DNA of 46,843 nucleotides from Methylobacter sp. (lineage in GTDB: Bacteria; Pseudomonadota; Gammaproteobacteria; Methylococcales; Methylomonadaceae): NCBI GenBank assembly GCA_030679035.1, contig JAUXTH010000003.1, positions 1 through 46,843 on the forward strand. Reading direction: 5' to 3'. A model generated the notes under the pieces. It ran no database searches. It was not told where the DNA came from and saw nothing but the letters and a program-made list of their open reading frames with translations. Every line of letters starts with the position of its first letter. The first letter of the stretch is position 1. The position numbers and the translations under genes were made by a program. Shown here piece by piece: positions 27,701-36,479 of the stretch.

Positions 27701-28430
27701 AACCGAACGAGATCGGCTCTACATGTTTCAGTGAATTCCAGAAAGCGGCAACGGTTTGTCCGGAAAGCGTTCTGCCTGACGCATCAGTAATCGTGCCGGA
27801 AATCATCACCGGCAGTTTATAACCGATCTGTTCAAAATATTGTTCAACTGCAAAAATGGCAGCTTTGGCATTCAGGGTGTCGAAAACGGTTTCAATCAGG
27901 ACAATATCCGCACCGCCGTCAATCAGGCCTTTGGTAGCTTCTGTGTAAGCTACAACCAAGTCGTCAAAGAAAATATTGCGAAAGCCCGGATCGTTGACAT
28001 CAGGCGACATAGAAGCCGTGCGGTTGGTCGGGCCTAAAACGCCTGCAACAAATCGCGGCTTTTCCGGGGTCTTTTGGGTGTATTCGTCAGCCGCCTCTCT
28101 AGCCACACGCGCCGACGCGACATTGATTTCATAGGCCAGCGATTCCATTTTGTAATCGGCCATCGCGATGCTGGTCGCGTTGAAGGTATTGGTTTCGACA
28201 ATGTCCGAGCCGACTTCAAAATACGCGCTATGAATGGCTTTAATGATGTCCGGCTGGGTTATCGATAACAGGTCATTATTCCCCTTAAGATCGACCTCCC
28301 ACTGCGCAAAACGCTCGCCGCGATAATCTTTTTCTTCCAATTTGTAGCTTTGGATCATCGTGCCCATCGCGCCATCTAGGAATAAGATTCTTTGGGACAA
28401 GCACTGCTTTAATAATTCTGTTTTGCTCAT
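24747..28430 (-). CDS. metH: Cobalamin-dependent methionine synthase
   Basis: MetH transfers the methyl group of methyl-H4F to homocysteine through cobalamin. All four modules are present in 1227 residues: homocysteine domain with [19 protein letters not shown] and zinc cysteines in FNCALGA and [11 protein letters not shown]; pterin domain with [16 protein letters not shown]; cobalamin domain with [16 protein letters not shown], whose His is the lower cobalt ligand; and the AdoMet reactivation domain with [18 protein letters not shown]. Length matches E. coli MetH. No cobalamin or SAM/SAH riboswitch is visible in the 95 bases before the start. A small glutaredoxin-like gene follows. Confidence 0.98.
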   Translation of the reverse strand: MSKTELLKQCLSQRILFLDGAMGTMIQSYKLEEKDYRGERFAQWEVDLKGNNDLLSITQPDIIKAIHSAYFEVGSDIVETNTFNATSIAMADYKMESLAYEINVASARVAREAADEYTQKTPEKPRFVAGVLGPTNRTASMSPDVNDPGFRNIFFDDLVVAYTEATKGLIDGGADIVLIETVFDTLNAKAAIFAVEQYFEQIGYKLPVMISGTITDASGRTLSGQTVAAFWNSLKHVEPISFGFNCALGATELRQHIDELSGIADTHISAHPNAGLPNEFGEYDETPEAMALELADWAKMGFLNIIGGCCGTSPANIKAIVEAVQKYPPRKIPEIPKQCRLSGLEPMNIGPDSLFVNVGERTNVTGSAAFKRLVIEGDFEAALDVAKQQVENGAQIIDINMDEGMLDSKAAMVRFLMLIASEPDIAKVPIMLDSSKWEILEAGLKCIQGKGVVNSISIKEGEAAFIQHAKLVRRYGAAVIVMAFDEDGQADTKARKIEICQRAYKILTEQVGFPPEDIIFDPNIFAVATGIDEHNNYGVDFIEATREIKRTLPYALVSGGVSNVSFSFRGNNPVREAIHAVFLYHAIQAGMDMGIVNAGQLAIYEDIPRDLRDAVEAVILNTHDGSGTDKLLELADKYRGDGSSSSAGKEQDLEWRSWPVSKRLEHALVKGITDYIDEDTEQARLEAERPLHVIEGALMDGMNVVGDLFGAGKMFLPQVVKSARVMKKAVAYLMPFMDADKAAGERQTNGKILMATVKGDVHDIGKNIVAVVLQCNNYDVVDLGVMVPAEKILQTARLENVDIIGLSGLITPSLDEMVHVAKEMQRQGFTIPLMIGGATTSRAHTAVKIAPNYDGPIVYVTDASRGVGVASNLLSAELKDDFVKSISEEYEEVRERHKGREAKTKQHPLEEARRNKFNWGSYEPVKPSFLGIKVIDHFPLDTLVWYIDWSPFFQTWEMAGSYPKILDDKVIGVEARKLFQDAQDMLKKIINEEWLSARAVVGFFPANSDGDDVVVYTDDTRAQKKETLHHLRQQNVKAPGRPNYCLSDFIAPIDSGKADYIGAFAVTTGIGIEQKLQEFELDNDDYSSIMLKALADRLAEAFAEYMHQVVRKEYWGYAKDETHEADQLINEAYQGIRPAPGYPACPDHTEKGKLFELLNVTEHTTIELTESYAMYPASAVSGWYFSHPESQYFNVGKIDKDQLQDYARRKGIAEEVAERWLAAHLHH

Positions 28431-28525
28431 AGGAACGGTCCAAGGGGGTATTTAATTTAGATATAATCATTGCTTAAAACGAAATCAAGCACTATTATTT
28501 TTCACTATTTTTGCCGGAGATGAGC

Positions 28526-28717
28526 ATGTCAAAACCAACGATTACTCAAGTCATTAAAAGCGTACTAGCTGCTGCCATTGGGGTGCAAAGCAACGATAAC
28601 CGACAAAAAGACTTCGAGCAGGGCTCTCTTTCGACCTATATTATTGCGGGAGTGGTTTTTACTGTGCTTTTTATTTGCGGTATTGTCTTTCTTGTTTCTA
28701 CCGTTTTAGGCAAGTAG
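28526..28717 (+). CDS. DUF2970 small membrane protein
   Basis: The ATG at 28526 (MSKPTITQVIKSVLAAAIGV) has GGAG six bases upstream; in-frame TTG 28511 and ATG 28520 are less well placed. The 63 residues show the family pattern: a short amphipathic start, QSNDNRQKDFEQGS, then one membrane helix (YIIAGVVFTVLFICGIVFLV). No function is known. It diverges from metH and ends at a shared terminator. Confidence 0.8.
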   Translation: MSKPTITQVIKSVLAAAIGVQSNDNRQKDFEQGSLSTYIIAGVVFTVLFICGIVFLVSTVLGK

Positions 28718-28751
28718 CATTTAAAAATCAGCACCGATAACCCGCAACCAT

Positions 28752-28784
28752 AAAAAAAGCCCAAGCATCACTTGGGCTTTTTTT
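28752..28784. terminator. Bidirectional Rho-independent terminator
   Basis: aaagcccaag and cttgggcttt form the stem with the loop catca, with A and T runs on the two sides. It separates the converging DUF2970 gene and the 28802-29233 gene. Confidence 0.9.
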
Positions 28785-28801
28785 ACAACCGACTTAATGT
28801 C

Positions 28802-29233
28802 TTACTTTTCAGCCGATGTTTTAAAGCTTTGTTTTATGCTCAGAAACATTTCTTTAAGATCACTAAATAAATTGCCAACTGTAATCGGCTCTTTGGTAAT
28901 AAATTTTATCCGAATCAGCGCTGCCGCTAAAAATCCGACGATTTGCGGCATTAACTCCATGTACACAGAAAGCAAAATGCCGCCAAAGCCCTGAAAACCG
29001 CCTTCATTTTTCCTATCGCCGATACTGGTTAAATCACGCTCGTAGTCGCTACCGCCTTCGCCGCCTCTTATGGCTTCCATGATATAAAGATTGACGTCAA
29101 TAAATCCCAGTTGCACTACAAAAAAGACAACCGCGCCAATCGCGACCCACATCATTACATTACTCGTTTTTGCTCTCATAGCCGACTGGTAAATCCAGAG
29201 AGCTACAAAAATCATTACAATGCCACCTATCAT
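28802..29233 (-). CDS. Unknown membrane protein
   Basis: A 143-residue protein that I do not recognise. It has two N-terminal membrane helices (GGIVMIFVALWIYQSA and MMWVAIGAVVFFVVQLGFI), a polar Gly-rich middle (IRGGEGGSDYERDL) and a third hydrophobic stretch (MELMPQIVGFLAAALI) before a charged end. It ends near the shared terminator and starts 19 bases after the 29253-29639 gene, so both probably share one transcript. Confidence 0.7.
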   Translation of the reverse strand: MIGGIVMIFVALWIYQSAMRAKTSNVMMWVAIGAVVFFVVQLGFIDVNLYIMEAIRGGEGGSDYERDLTSIGDRKNEGGFQGFGGILLSVYMELMPQIVGFLAAALIRIKFITKEPITVGNLFSDLKEMFLSIKQSFKTSAEK

Positions 29234-29252
29234 AGCTATATCCTTTTTTAAG

Positions 29253-29639
29253 TTATTTTTTTGTTAGAAAGAAGAAATACGTACATTTTAATATCATATT
29301 TGAATCGTCTTTTTCAATTACTTTACAGGATTCGTATTTTTCTCGTCCAGGAGCGGACTGTTTTTTGATTTCTCCATTTTCGATCGAATACTTTAACGCA
29401 ATCTTCAGCGCACTAATTCGTCCTGCGACATCCGATGCCGATGAGATAAGGGTTCCATCTTCCTTAAATTCCCATTCCTGAGTCACAGCTTTTTTGGGGC
29501 TAGTTAACGAAACCGCTTCATCATGAAGGATCCATTTTCCTAAAATCTCAGTATTATCTTTCAGTTGAACGTCAGCATTTGCTGATAACGTAAAGAAAAT
29601 TGCGACCAGTGGTAATATTTTAACGCATCTATTCATCAT
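29253..29639 (-). CDS. Unknown exported protein
   Basis: The 128 residues begin with a clear signal peptide (MMNRCVKILPLVAIFFTLSANA, then DVQLKDNTEILGKWILHDEA). The segment LGKWILHDEAVSL and QEWEFKEDGTLISS resemble lipocalin-like 'gain of weight' repeats seen in small periplasmic proteins (WxxxxxG...F..DGT), so a small beta-barrel is possible. It lies upstream of the unknown membrane gene. I cannot name a function. Confidence 0.65.
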   Translation of the reverse strand: MMNRCVKILPLVAIFFTLSANADVQLKDNTEILGKWILHDEAVSLTSPKKAVTQEWEFKEDGTLISSASDVAGRISALKIALKYSIENGEIKKQSAPGREKYESCKVIEKDDSNMILKCTYFFFLTKK

Positions 29640-29770
29640 AATTCCTTATTTTAAAATGTATCAGCACCCAAAAAGCAGATTCTAAACTATACCACACCGG
29701 CTATCGAGCAATAAATTTTCAACCGGCAACAATATTTACATCTGCCAATAAAACCACGCAACAATAAGCC

Positions 29771-29798
29771 TTGACTTTAACTTTTCCTAAAGTATTAT
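29771..29798 (+). promoter_or_regulatory. Sigma-70-like promoter for the 43-residue gene
   Basis: TTGACT and TATTAT are separated by 16 bases, about 66 bases before the start codon at 29865. Confidence 0.6.
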
Positions 29799-29864
29799 GC
29801 TCATTCCGTTTGCTATGTACTTAGCAATATTTCTAAAAACACAAAATTATAGGTAGGACATCCC

Positions 29865-29996
29865 ATGGGAGCGATCTTAGATATCACCGAAATGTTAAAA
29901 GAACCAGCCGGTATGGTCGGCGCGGTTGTAGTTATAGCTGCTGGCTACTTCCTCGTAAAGTGGGTATTCGCCGAACACCCAGATGACGAAAAATAA
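29865..29996 (+). CDS. 43-residue single-pass membrane protein
   Basis: ATG at 29865 follows a ribosome-like aggtagga. The product is MGAILDITEMLKEPAGMVGA, then a single membrane helix (VVVIAAGYFLVKWVFA) and an acidic end EHPDDEK. It has its own sigma-70-like promoter upstream and a Rho-independent terminator just after the stop, so it looks like a real, independently expressed gene. I do not recognise the family. Small membrane proteins of this type often attach to larger complexes. Confidence 0.7.
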   Translation: MGAILDITEMLKEPAGMVGAVVVIAAGYFLVKWVFAEHPDDEK

Positions 29997-30021
29997 GTCT
30001 TAACCGATTTAATCTTAACTT

Positions 30022-30068
30022 AGGCCGCTCACTTCAATTCTTTTTGAATTGGGTGCGGCCTTTGTTTT
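30022..30068 (+). terminator. Rho-independent terminator after the 43-residue gene
   Basis: aggccgctcacttcaattc pairs with gaattgggtgcggccttt around the loop ttttt, with a T-rich tail. Confidence 0.8.
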
Positions 30069-30143
30069 GTCCGCACAATTCAATACATAAACCACACATT
30101 TCTTATATAATTTATACATCCTCTCGATTTCCCGAATCATGAA

Positions 30144-32036
30144 ATGTATAAACTCATATCCGCTAAACTCCTAGAACTTCATTCCAAGCAAGCTCCCGCT
30201 ACAGGTATAGGCTTATTCCGGCTTTTTTACGGCCTGATCACGCTACAGGAAATTATTTTCCTGCTGTATTTTAATCATTTAATTTTCGACCCTATTCCCT
30301 ATATAGATGTCGAATTCCCGATGATTCCTTTTTTCCTGTGTCTTTGGAGCGTGATTGCCGCTTTTATTGTGGTCGGTTATCGCTACCAATTTGCGATGAT
30401 CAGCAATTACATTATTTGGCTGGTTTTTGTTAATTTCACGCCGATGCAGCGGGACTTTGATGGCGGCTTTGATTTGTTCATGATCGGGACAGGTTTTTTT
30501 CTGCTTTTCATGCCGGGGGATCGGGCTTTTTCAATAGACAACCTTCGCCGTAAGCTGAGCACGCCTTTTACCCATTACAGCACTTATCCGAAGCCAACTG
30601 TTTCAGCTCTTGCCTACATCCTGCCTGTTGCCATCTGCCTCGGCTTTCTGTACTTTGACTCAGCCATCCACAAAATGTTTGCCGAACACTGGCGCAACGG
30701 CCTTGGCACCTGGCTACCGGCAACGCAGCCGTATTATGTTTCGGCCATCGACATGTCGCCCTTGCTGAACAATCAGCTGCTGCAAAACATCCTCGGCTAT
30801 ACGATTTTAATCTTCCAATTTACCTTTATTTTCTTTTTTACCCAGCGCCGGTTACGCATAGTCTATTTATTGGTTGGCCTCGGGCTGCATCTGGGCATTA
30901 CCTTGTCTTTTAATATTTACCCTTTTGGCCTGGGGATGGTCAGCTTTTATACCTTACTGATCCCCTTTAAATGGTGGAGATGTATCGGTCAACTGGTTGC
31001 CGCAAAACAGCCCTCTCTTACCGTATTTTACGACCAGCTGTGCCCGCTGTGTAATCGTACCGTTCTGATCTTTAATCATTTCGATCTATTCGGCTGCATC
31101 GACTTTAAAAATGCCCAGGAACATGCCGCGCAATACCCGGCGCTTGCTGCGGTTAATAGTGAAACCTTGTTAACCGACTTATACGCGCTGGATCGCACGG
31201 GGCACATTTATTCCGGCGTGGACACCTATGTCCAGATCTTCAAAAAGATGCGTTATTTGTTCCCTGTCGGCATTATTTTGGGCCTTCCGGGAATTCATCA
31301 CATAGCGTTAAAAAAATACCGCTCGATTGCCGATACGCGCAGCCGTATTCCATGCACATCCGCCTGTCTGGCACCACAAGTCCTGCCGGATACCACCCTC
31401 TACCATCATTTTTTTGAGGAGGCTGCCGCGCAAAAGCCGAATGCATTTTCCAGAAAACTCGCAAAAATATTGATTGCGCTGCTCGTCCTGCAATTAAACA
31501 GCTCCATTCATTACGGGCTTATTTACCGGCTAAATGTCGACACCCCTAAGAGTTCTATATCGCAAGCCAGCAATGCCATGTTAATGGTCTCTTCGTCCTT
31601 TTTAGGTATTACCCCACATGCGCTTTATCTGCACGACCATTTTGCAGGCTACGATCATATTTTGGCGATCACCTACACCGACCAAAATGGCGCCGAACAT
31701 TGGCTGCCGTTTGTCAATGAACAAGGACGCCTTCTTGCGCCGAACTGGGGCCGCGTTCATTCCATGTGGGCCAATATTGCCGTCACGCCGAACATTGACA
31801 ACAAACGTTTGCATAAATTAATGATGAAAGTCACCGCTTTTTGGGGACAGAAAATCGGCTTGAACCTCAAGAATGTCGTTTTCAACATCAAGCTTAAGAA
31901 AATCAACGCGCCTTCTTACTGGGTTCAGGATCAACTGCACAAAAATTTTACCGCTGAGTGGGTCACAATCGGAACGGCAAAATGGATCGACAACCGGATT
32001 GCTTTTGATTTGCCTGATAATATTAATGAGCTTTAA
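30144..32036 (+). CDS. HTTM domain and DCC thioredoxin-like domain fusion membrane protein
   Basis: The 630 residues combine two known families. About 1-285 form a multi-pass HTTM domain (vitamin K gamma-carboxylase-like membrane fold; e.g. GIGLFRLFYGLITLQEII and PMQRDFDGGFDLFMIGTGFF). About 290-405 are a DCC/DUF393 domain with FYDQLCPLCNRTVLIFNHFD, carrying C-x-x-C. The remaining 200 residues are unassigned, with one hydrophobic stretch (ILIALLVLQLNSSIHYGLI). The catalytic Lys of true carboxylases is not evident. The product is probably an inner membrane redox or modification protein of unknown substrate. It lies between two tiny membrane-associated genes, a 43-residue protein before and a 39-residue lipoprotein after. 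Confidence 0.8.
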   Translation: MYKLISAKLLELHSKQAPATGIGLFRLFYGLITLQEIIFLLYFNHLIFDPIPYIDVEFPMIPFFLCLWSVIAAFIVVGYRYQFAMISNYIIWLVFVNFTPMQRDFDGGFDLFMIGTGFFLLFMPGDRAFSIDNLRRKLSTPFTHYSTYPKPTVSALAYILPVAICLGFLYFDSAIHKMFAEHWRNGLGTWLPATQPYYVSAIDMSPLLNNQLLQNILGYTILIFQFTFIFFFTQRRLRIVYLLVGLGLHLGITLSFNIYPFGLGMVSFYTLLIPFKWWRCIGQLVAAKQPSLTVFYDQLCPLCNRTVLIFNHFDLFGCIDFKNAQEHAAQYPALAAVNSETLLTDLYALDRTGHIYSGVDTYVQIFKKMRYLFPVGIILGLPGIHHIALKKYRSIADTRSRIPCTSACLAPQVLPDTTLYHHFFEEAAAQKPNAFSRKLAKILIALLVLQLNSSIHYGLIYRLNVDTPKSSISQASNAMLMVSSSFLGITPHALYLHDHFAGYDHILAITYTDQNGAEHWLPFVNEQGRLLAPNWGRVHSMWANIAVTPNIDNKRLHKLMMKVTAFWGQKIGLNLKNVVFNIKLKKINAPSYWVQDQLHKNFTAEWVTIGTAKWIDNRIAFDLPDNINEL

Positions 32037-32065
32037 CTGCGCGAATAATTATTCAATTTTTATTA

Positions 32066-32094
32066 TTGCATCATCAATCCAGTCATGATATAAA
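32066..32094 (+). promoter_or_regulatory. Sigma-70-like promoter for the small lipoprotein gene
   Basis: TTGCAT and TATAAA are separated by 17 bases, about 70 bases before the ATG at 32163. Confidence 0.6.
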
Positions 32095-32162
32095 ATGCAC
32101 GTGCTTTAATTTAATGGCGCAACTTAATAAAAATAATTGAAACCCCTTTGGAGGATATTCTT

Positions 32163-32282
32163 ATGAATAAAATTTTAGCTCTTGTAGCAATGGCATTGAT
32201 GATTATCGGCTTAACTGGCTGCTTGGATGAGCCAGACGGTTCTAAACAAAGACCAGGCGCTTCTAGCTCTTTTCAGCTGTAA
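32163..32282 (+). CDS. 39-residue lipoprotein
   Basis: ATG 32163 follows ggaggata, a strong ribosome site. The product MNKILALVAMALMIIGLTGC is a signal peptide ending in the lipobox LTGC, with the mature peptide only about 20 residues long (CLDEPDGSKQRPGASSSFQL). It has its own promoter and terminator, so it looks real. Such entericidin-like small lipoproteins are common, but I cannot name this one. Confidence 0.75.
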   Translation: MNKILALVAMALMIIGLTGCLDEPDGSKQRPGASSSFQL

Positions 32283-32302
32283 ATCGAATTCTTAGCAGTA
32301 CC

Positions 32303-32330
32303 AAAAAACCCAGCTTTTGCTGGGTTTTTT
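32303..32330 (+). terminator. Rho-independent terminator after the lipoprotein gene
   Basis: aaaaaacccagc and gctgggtttttt form a perfect stem with the loop tttt. Confidence 0.9.
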
Positions 32331-32506
32331 GTTTTTACCCATCTTAAATTTCCTTGCAAACTACAAGCAAAAAAGCCAAGTCACCTGCCTCATCGGCCTG
32401 CTTAACTCATAACCCGCTTTTGATAAGGTCAGCCATAAACGGTTTTTAGTTTTTACCTACCCACTCGTAAGACAAAAAACCTTTGCAGCGCTCACTCAGA
32501 TGTCGC

Positions 32507-33964
32507 CTATTTTCTCCAGAATTCCGGTACAAACAAAATAACAATGGAAAAAATTTGTACCCGACCCAACAGCATTGCAAAAATACAAACTCCTGTTTGG
32601 ATATCGCTCAGGCTTGCATAATTGGTTGCAGGCCCCACCTGATTAAGGCCTGGGCCGGCATTATTGAAGCAGGCGATAATCGCCGAAAATGCACTGATAA
32701 AATCCATGCCACTCAACAACAGCATAAACACCAGAATAACGATACTGATAAAATACAGGAAAATAAATCCGGTTACGGAGGCGACAATTTTATTGCTCAC
32801 CACAGTGTCGCCAATTTTCATGGACTTAACCGCAAAAGGGTGAATAAACTTGAATAGTTCCAGACGCGCCTGCTTCATCAGGATGATCGTGCGAATCATC
32901 CGAATACCGCCGCCGGTGGAACCGGAAGACGCCGAAACGCAACTTAAAAACAGCATCCACATCGGCACAAAAATAGGCCACTGATTAAAGTCCTGGGTCG
33001 AAAAACCGGAATCGGTAGCAATAGTAACCAGATTAAACGTTGCATGGCGCAATGCGGTCAAATAGTCGGGATAAGTGCCGGCATGCCAAAGCACCGCTGC
33101 TGTCATTACACAACTCCCCAGCACCAAAGCGAGAAAAGCCCTTGCCTCCCTGTCATCGATATAAGAATTGAATGACAATTTCTTAAGCGCTACAAAATGG
33201 GTGGCGAAATTGATCGCCGCCAGCAATTGGAAAATGGTTAACACCATCTCGATGGATAGTGAATTGAAAAAACCAACGCTGCTGTCATGCGTGGAAAATC
33301 CGCCTAAACTCATTGCGGAAAACGCATGGCAGATCGCATCAAACCAATTCATACCCGCCAAGCGCAAGGCGACAATGCAGGCCAACGTGATGCCCGCATA
33401 AACCAACCACAAGGCTTTAGCCGTTTGCGCGATGCGTGGAGGCAAATCAGATTCCTTGACCGTTCCCGGCGACTCCGCAATATACAACTGCATCCCACCG
33501 ATGCCCAAAATGGGTAAAATAGCGACCGCAAAAATAATGATGCCCATGCCCGCTATCCAACACAATTCATGCCGCCAGAGGTTGATCGACATCGGCAACT
33601 GGTCAATCCCGCTAAATATGGTCGCACCGGTCGTAGTAAGACCGGAAACTGTCTCGAAATAAGCGTCGATAAAACTGAGCTCAGGCAGATAAATCATCAG
33701 CGGTAAGGTGCAAAACACCGGTGTTATTGACCAGGTAATAGCCACCAACAAAAAACCTGTCTGCCGCGTCACTTTTTTTGGTATGCGTAGCGTGGGAACA
33801 AACATCAACGCACCCAGCAGCAAGGTAATCAAAGAACCCTGGTAAAAAGCCGTTGTCGCACCGTCATCCGCTATCGCTGAAGTCAGCAAACAAGTGGCCA
33901 TCAAGCCGCTGAATCCTATGGTGACTAAACCGAAAATATTGATGATCGTAAAGATGACATTCAT
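32507..33964 (-). CDS. trkH: Trk potassium uptake protein TrkH
   Basis: The 485-residue membrane protein has the TrkH/KtrB pore repeats, each with a filter glycine: SGLTTTGATIFSGIDQLP, AMSLGGFSTHDSSVGF, TDSGFSTQDFNQWP and FNNAGPGLNQVGPATNY. About ten membrane helices are visible. It imports K+ together with the TrkA regulator, whose gene lies upstream on the same strand with an 82-base hairpin-containing gap. Length is normal. The start MNVIFTIINIFG has GTAAAGATGACATTC context; no strong alternative. Confidence 0.95.
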   Translation of the reverse strand: MNVIFTIINIFGLVTIGFSGLMATCLLTSAIADDGATTAFYQGSLITLLLGALMFVPTLRIPKKVTRQTGFLLVAITWSITPVFCTLPLMIYLPELSFIDAYFETVSGLTTTGATIFSGIDQLPMSINLWRHELCWIAGMGIIIFAVAILPILGIGGMQLYIAESPGTVKESDLPPRIAQTAKALWLVYAGITLACIVALRLAGMNWFDAICHAFSAMSLGGFSTHDSSVGFFNSLSIEMVLTIFQLLAAINFATHFVALKKLSFNSYIDDREARAFLALVLGSCVMTAAVLWHAGTYPDYLTALRHATFNLVTIATDSGFSTQDFNQWPIFVPMWMLFLSCVSASSGSTGGGIRMIRTIILMKQARLELFKFIHPFAVKSMKIGDTVVSNKIVASVTGFIFLYFISIVILVFMLLLSGMDFISAFSAIIACFNNAGPGLNQVGPATNYASLSDIQTGVCIFAMLLGRVQIFSIVILFVPEFWRK

Positions 33965-34001
33965 GGGTTCAAGGCAAAGGGTGAAAGGCTAAAGACAAAG
34001 G

Positions 34002-34036
34002 GCGAAAGGTGAAGGCTTTTTGCCTTTAGCCTTTCG
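34002..34036 (-). terminator. Hairpin between trkA and trkH
   Basis: cgaaaggtgaaggc and gcctttagcctttcg pair imperfectly around ttttt. The same motif gaaaggctaaag recurs at 33982-33993, giving a small cluster of related repeats. It could attenuate expression of trkH. Confidence 0.45.
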
Positions 34037-34046
34037 TCCGCTTCTA

Positions 34047-35408
34047 TTAAAGAGGCTGGAATTTATTCTCGATGTTTACAACCAGTTTCTTATCCATCAC
34101 AAACATGACCACATGATCACCTTCTTCAAACACCGTGTCACCATGAATGGAAATGACCTGCTTGTCGCGTATCAACGCACCCATCACGATGCCTTCAGGG
34201 AAACTGATAGCATCCACCCTACGGCCAACAACGGAATTCAGGTCGTTACTTTGATGCGCAATAGCCTCGATAGCCTCGGCGGTGCCGCCGCAAAGTGAGC
34301 TGACTTGCGCCACATCACCGCGACGTACATGCTTTAGTATACTGCCGAGTGTTTCCTGATTGGGCAGTACGGCAACATCAATGCCTGTCCCCGGCAATAA
34401 TTTGCTGTATGACACATGGTTCAGCAGGCAAATAGCTTTCCGTGCACCCAAACTTTTTGCCAAAGAAGCGGAGACAATGTTGACGCCGTCATTTTCGGTA
34501 ATCGCACAAAACAAATCAGTGCTGTCGATAGACTCATCAAGCAACAGTGTTTCATCGGCACAATCGCCTAAAAGCACCACGGTATGATTAAGATCATTGG
34601 CTATCTTATGAGCGCGCCTGGGATCTTTTTCAATAATCTTCACCTGATGATCGCTTTCCAGCGCCAGCGCCAAACGCTTGCCGACATGACCTCCGCCGGC
34701 AATGATAATTCGCTTTATCGGAGCCTCCAGCTTGTTCAACTCCTTCAATACCCCTCGGACTTCCTCGCGAGGCGCCACGAAAAACACTTCATCGCCCGTT
34801 TCAATAACGGCTTCACCGCTCACTGTCAGCGGAACACCTTGCCGGAAAATAGCCACTACACGAATTTTACCGCCAGCCAGACGTTCTTTCAGGGTTCTAA
34901 TTTCTTTGCCCGTTAAGGAACCGTCCGCCACCACCATGACCGAAAAAAGCCGCACCATGCCGTCAGCGAAATCAGAAATATGCTGAACGCCGGGAAATTC
35001 GATTAAATTACGGATAGCCTCCATGACGATTTGCTCGGGGCTGATCACAATATCCACCGGAATACCGTTCGTGCCGAACAATTGTGGATTGTTCAGGTAA
35101 TCGACGGCGCGCACCCGCGCAATCGTTTTCGGCCGACTGTACAGTGTATTAATGACCACGCACGCCAGCATATTAGTCTCGTCGCTGTCGGTAACGGCGA
35201 TAATGATGTCGGCAGTCCGGGCGCCGGCCTGTTCGAGCACCATCGGATGCGCCGCGTTACCGGCAACCGTGGCAATATCGAAGCGCTCTTTTAATGCGTC
35301 GAGCAACTCCGTCCTGAAATCAACAACCACTATATCGTTCTCTTCGCTTGCCAGTGCTCCTGCAACCGATGAACCGGTGACACCGGCTCCAAGAATAAGT
35401 ATTTTCAT
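34047..35408 (-). CDS. trkA: Trk system potassium uptake regulator TrkA
   Basis: The 453 residues consist of two tandem RCK (KTN) units. The first starts MKILILGAGVTGSSVAGALA and the second IIIAGGGHVGKRLALALESD near residue 230; each has the G-x-G-x-x-G loop for NAD(H) or ATP and is followed by an RCK_C part. TrkA gates TrkH and sits on the inner face of the membrane. It is the first gene of the pair, with a palindromic repeat in the 181-base gap between it and mtkB. Confidence 0.96.
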   Translation of the reverse strand: MKILILGAGVTGSSVAGALASEENDIVVVDFRTELLDALKERFDIATVAGNAAHPMVLEQAGARTADIIIAVTDSDETNMLACVVINTLYSRPKTIARVRAVDYLNNPQLFGTNGIPVDIVISPEQIVMEAIRNLIEFPGVQHISDFADGMVRLFSVMVVADGSLTGKEIRTLKERLAGGKIRVVAIFRQGVPLTVSGEAVIETGDEVFFVAPREEVRGVLKELNKLEAPIKRIIIAGGGHVGKRLALALESDHQVKIIEKDPRRAHKIANDLNHTVVLLGDCADETLLLDESIDSTDLFCAITENDGVNIVSASLAKSLGARKAICLLNHVSYSKLLPGTGIDVAVLPNQETLGSILKHVRRGDVAQVSSLCGGTAEAIEAIAHQSNDLNSVVGRRVDAISFPEGIVMGALIRDKQVISIHGDTVFEEGDHVVMFVMDKKLVVNIENKFQPL

Positions 35409-35457
35409 TTACGCCCTGCGGATATTAAAAAAACAAAGGTAACTATTCAGGCGCTAG

Positions 35458-35573
35458 AAAAATAGAACGCTGATGGCGCAGATGATTATGATTAAATAAG
35501 ATTTTTTGAATTATCTTAGAGAAACTAATTAATCGTCGTTTTGATATTATCCGCGTCATCTGCGTTCTATTAC
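35458..35573. repeat. Palindromic repeat, tagaacgc type, copy 2
   Basis: Left end aatagaacgctgatggcgca and right end tgcgttctatta are near reverse complements. It lies between trkA and mtkB. Confidence 0.7.
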
Positions 35574-35589
35574 TTTAATAGCTAAATAG

Positions 35590-36477
35590 TCACATCCTAG
35601 CCAACACAGCCGCCACCGTTTCGCCCATCGCCGCCGGTGTCGGGCAGATGGTGACGCCCAAGTCTTTCAGCATGGCTACTTTTTCCGCCGCACTCTCGCC
35701 CGCCGATGAAATAATCGCGCCGGCATGACCCATGCGCCGACCTTCCGGGGCCGTTAATCCGGCGATATAAGCAACTACCGGCTTGGTCATGTGTTCTTTG
35801 GCAAAAATTCCGGCCTCAACTTCTTGCGGGCCGCCGATTTCGCCAATCATGACGACCACTTTGGTTTCCGGATCGGCTTCAAACTTTTCCAGAATATCGC
35901 GGTGCGAACTGCCGTTGATCGGGTCGCCGCCGATACCTACGGAGGTTGAAATGCCGATACCCAAACGCTTCATTTGATCAGCCGCTTCATAGCCCAATGT
36001 GCCTGATCGACCAACGATGCCGACATTGCCTTTCATGTAAATATGTCCCGGCATAATGCCCAACATGGCGCGCCCTGGGCTGATAGTACCTGCGCAGTTA
36101 GGGCCGGTCAGGATCATTCTTTGCTCTACCGGAAAACGGCGCAGAAAATTTTTCACCGTCATCATGTCCTGGGTAGGAATACCGTCGGTAATCGCCACAC
36201 AATATTTAATGCCCGCATCGGCGGCTTCCATAATTGAATCGGCGGCAAAAGCGGGGGGGACAAAGATAATACTTGCTTCGGCTCCAACCTGGCGTACCGC
36301 TTCTTTTACGGTATTGAAAACCGGCAAACCTAAGTGGGTTTGGCCGCCTTTACCGGGAGTGATGCCGCCGACTACGTTTGAACCGTAGTTGATCATGTCC
36401 TGGGCATGAAAGCTGCCGATTTTTCCGGTGAAGCCCTGGACAATAATGCGTGTTGTTTCGTCAATTAAAATAGCCAT
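35590..36477 (-). CDS. mtkB: Malate thiokinase, small (alpha) subunit
   Basis: With MtkA this enzyme makes malyl-CoA from malate, CoA and ATP. The 295 residues match the succinyl-CoA synthetase alpha fold: [19 protein letters not shown] (CoA site), then [37 protein letters not shown], and the phospho-His region [10 protein letters not shown]. Succinyl-CoA synthetase itself is the main alternative. The link with mcl and sga/hpr favours malate thiokinase. It follows mtkA by 2 bases. Confidence 0.93.
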   Translation of the reverse strand: MAILIDETTRIIVQGFTGKIGSFHAQDMINYGSNVVGGITPGKGGQTHLGLPVFNTVKEAVRQVGAEASIIFVPPAFAADSIMEAADAGIKYCVAITDGIPTQDMMTVKNFLRRFPVEQRMILTGPNCAGTISPGRAMLGIMPGHIYMKGNVGIVGRSGTLGYEAADQMKRLGIGISTSVGIGGDPINGSSHRDILEKFEADPETKVVVMIGEIGGPQEVEAGIFAKEHMTKPVVAYIAGLTAPEGRRMGHAGAIISSAGESAAEKVAMLKDLGVTICPTPAAMGETVAAVLARM

Positions 36478-36479
36478 CT

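Noticed and set aside
27022-27822. 266-codon frame opposite metH
   Set aside because: It is the shadow of a full-length MetH with all conserved motifs on the other strand.
28431-28525. Possible cobalamin or SAH riboswitch before metH
   Set aside because: The gap is too short for such an element and shows no conserved boxes.
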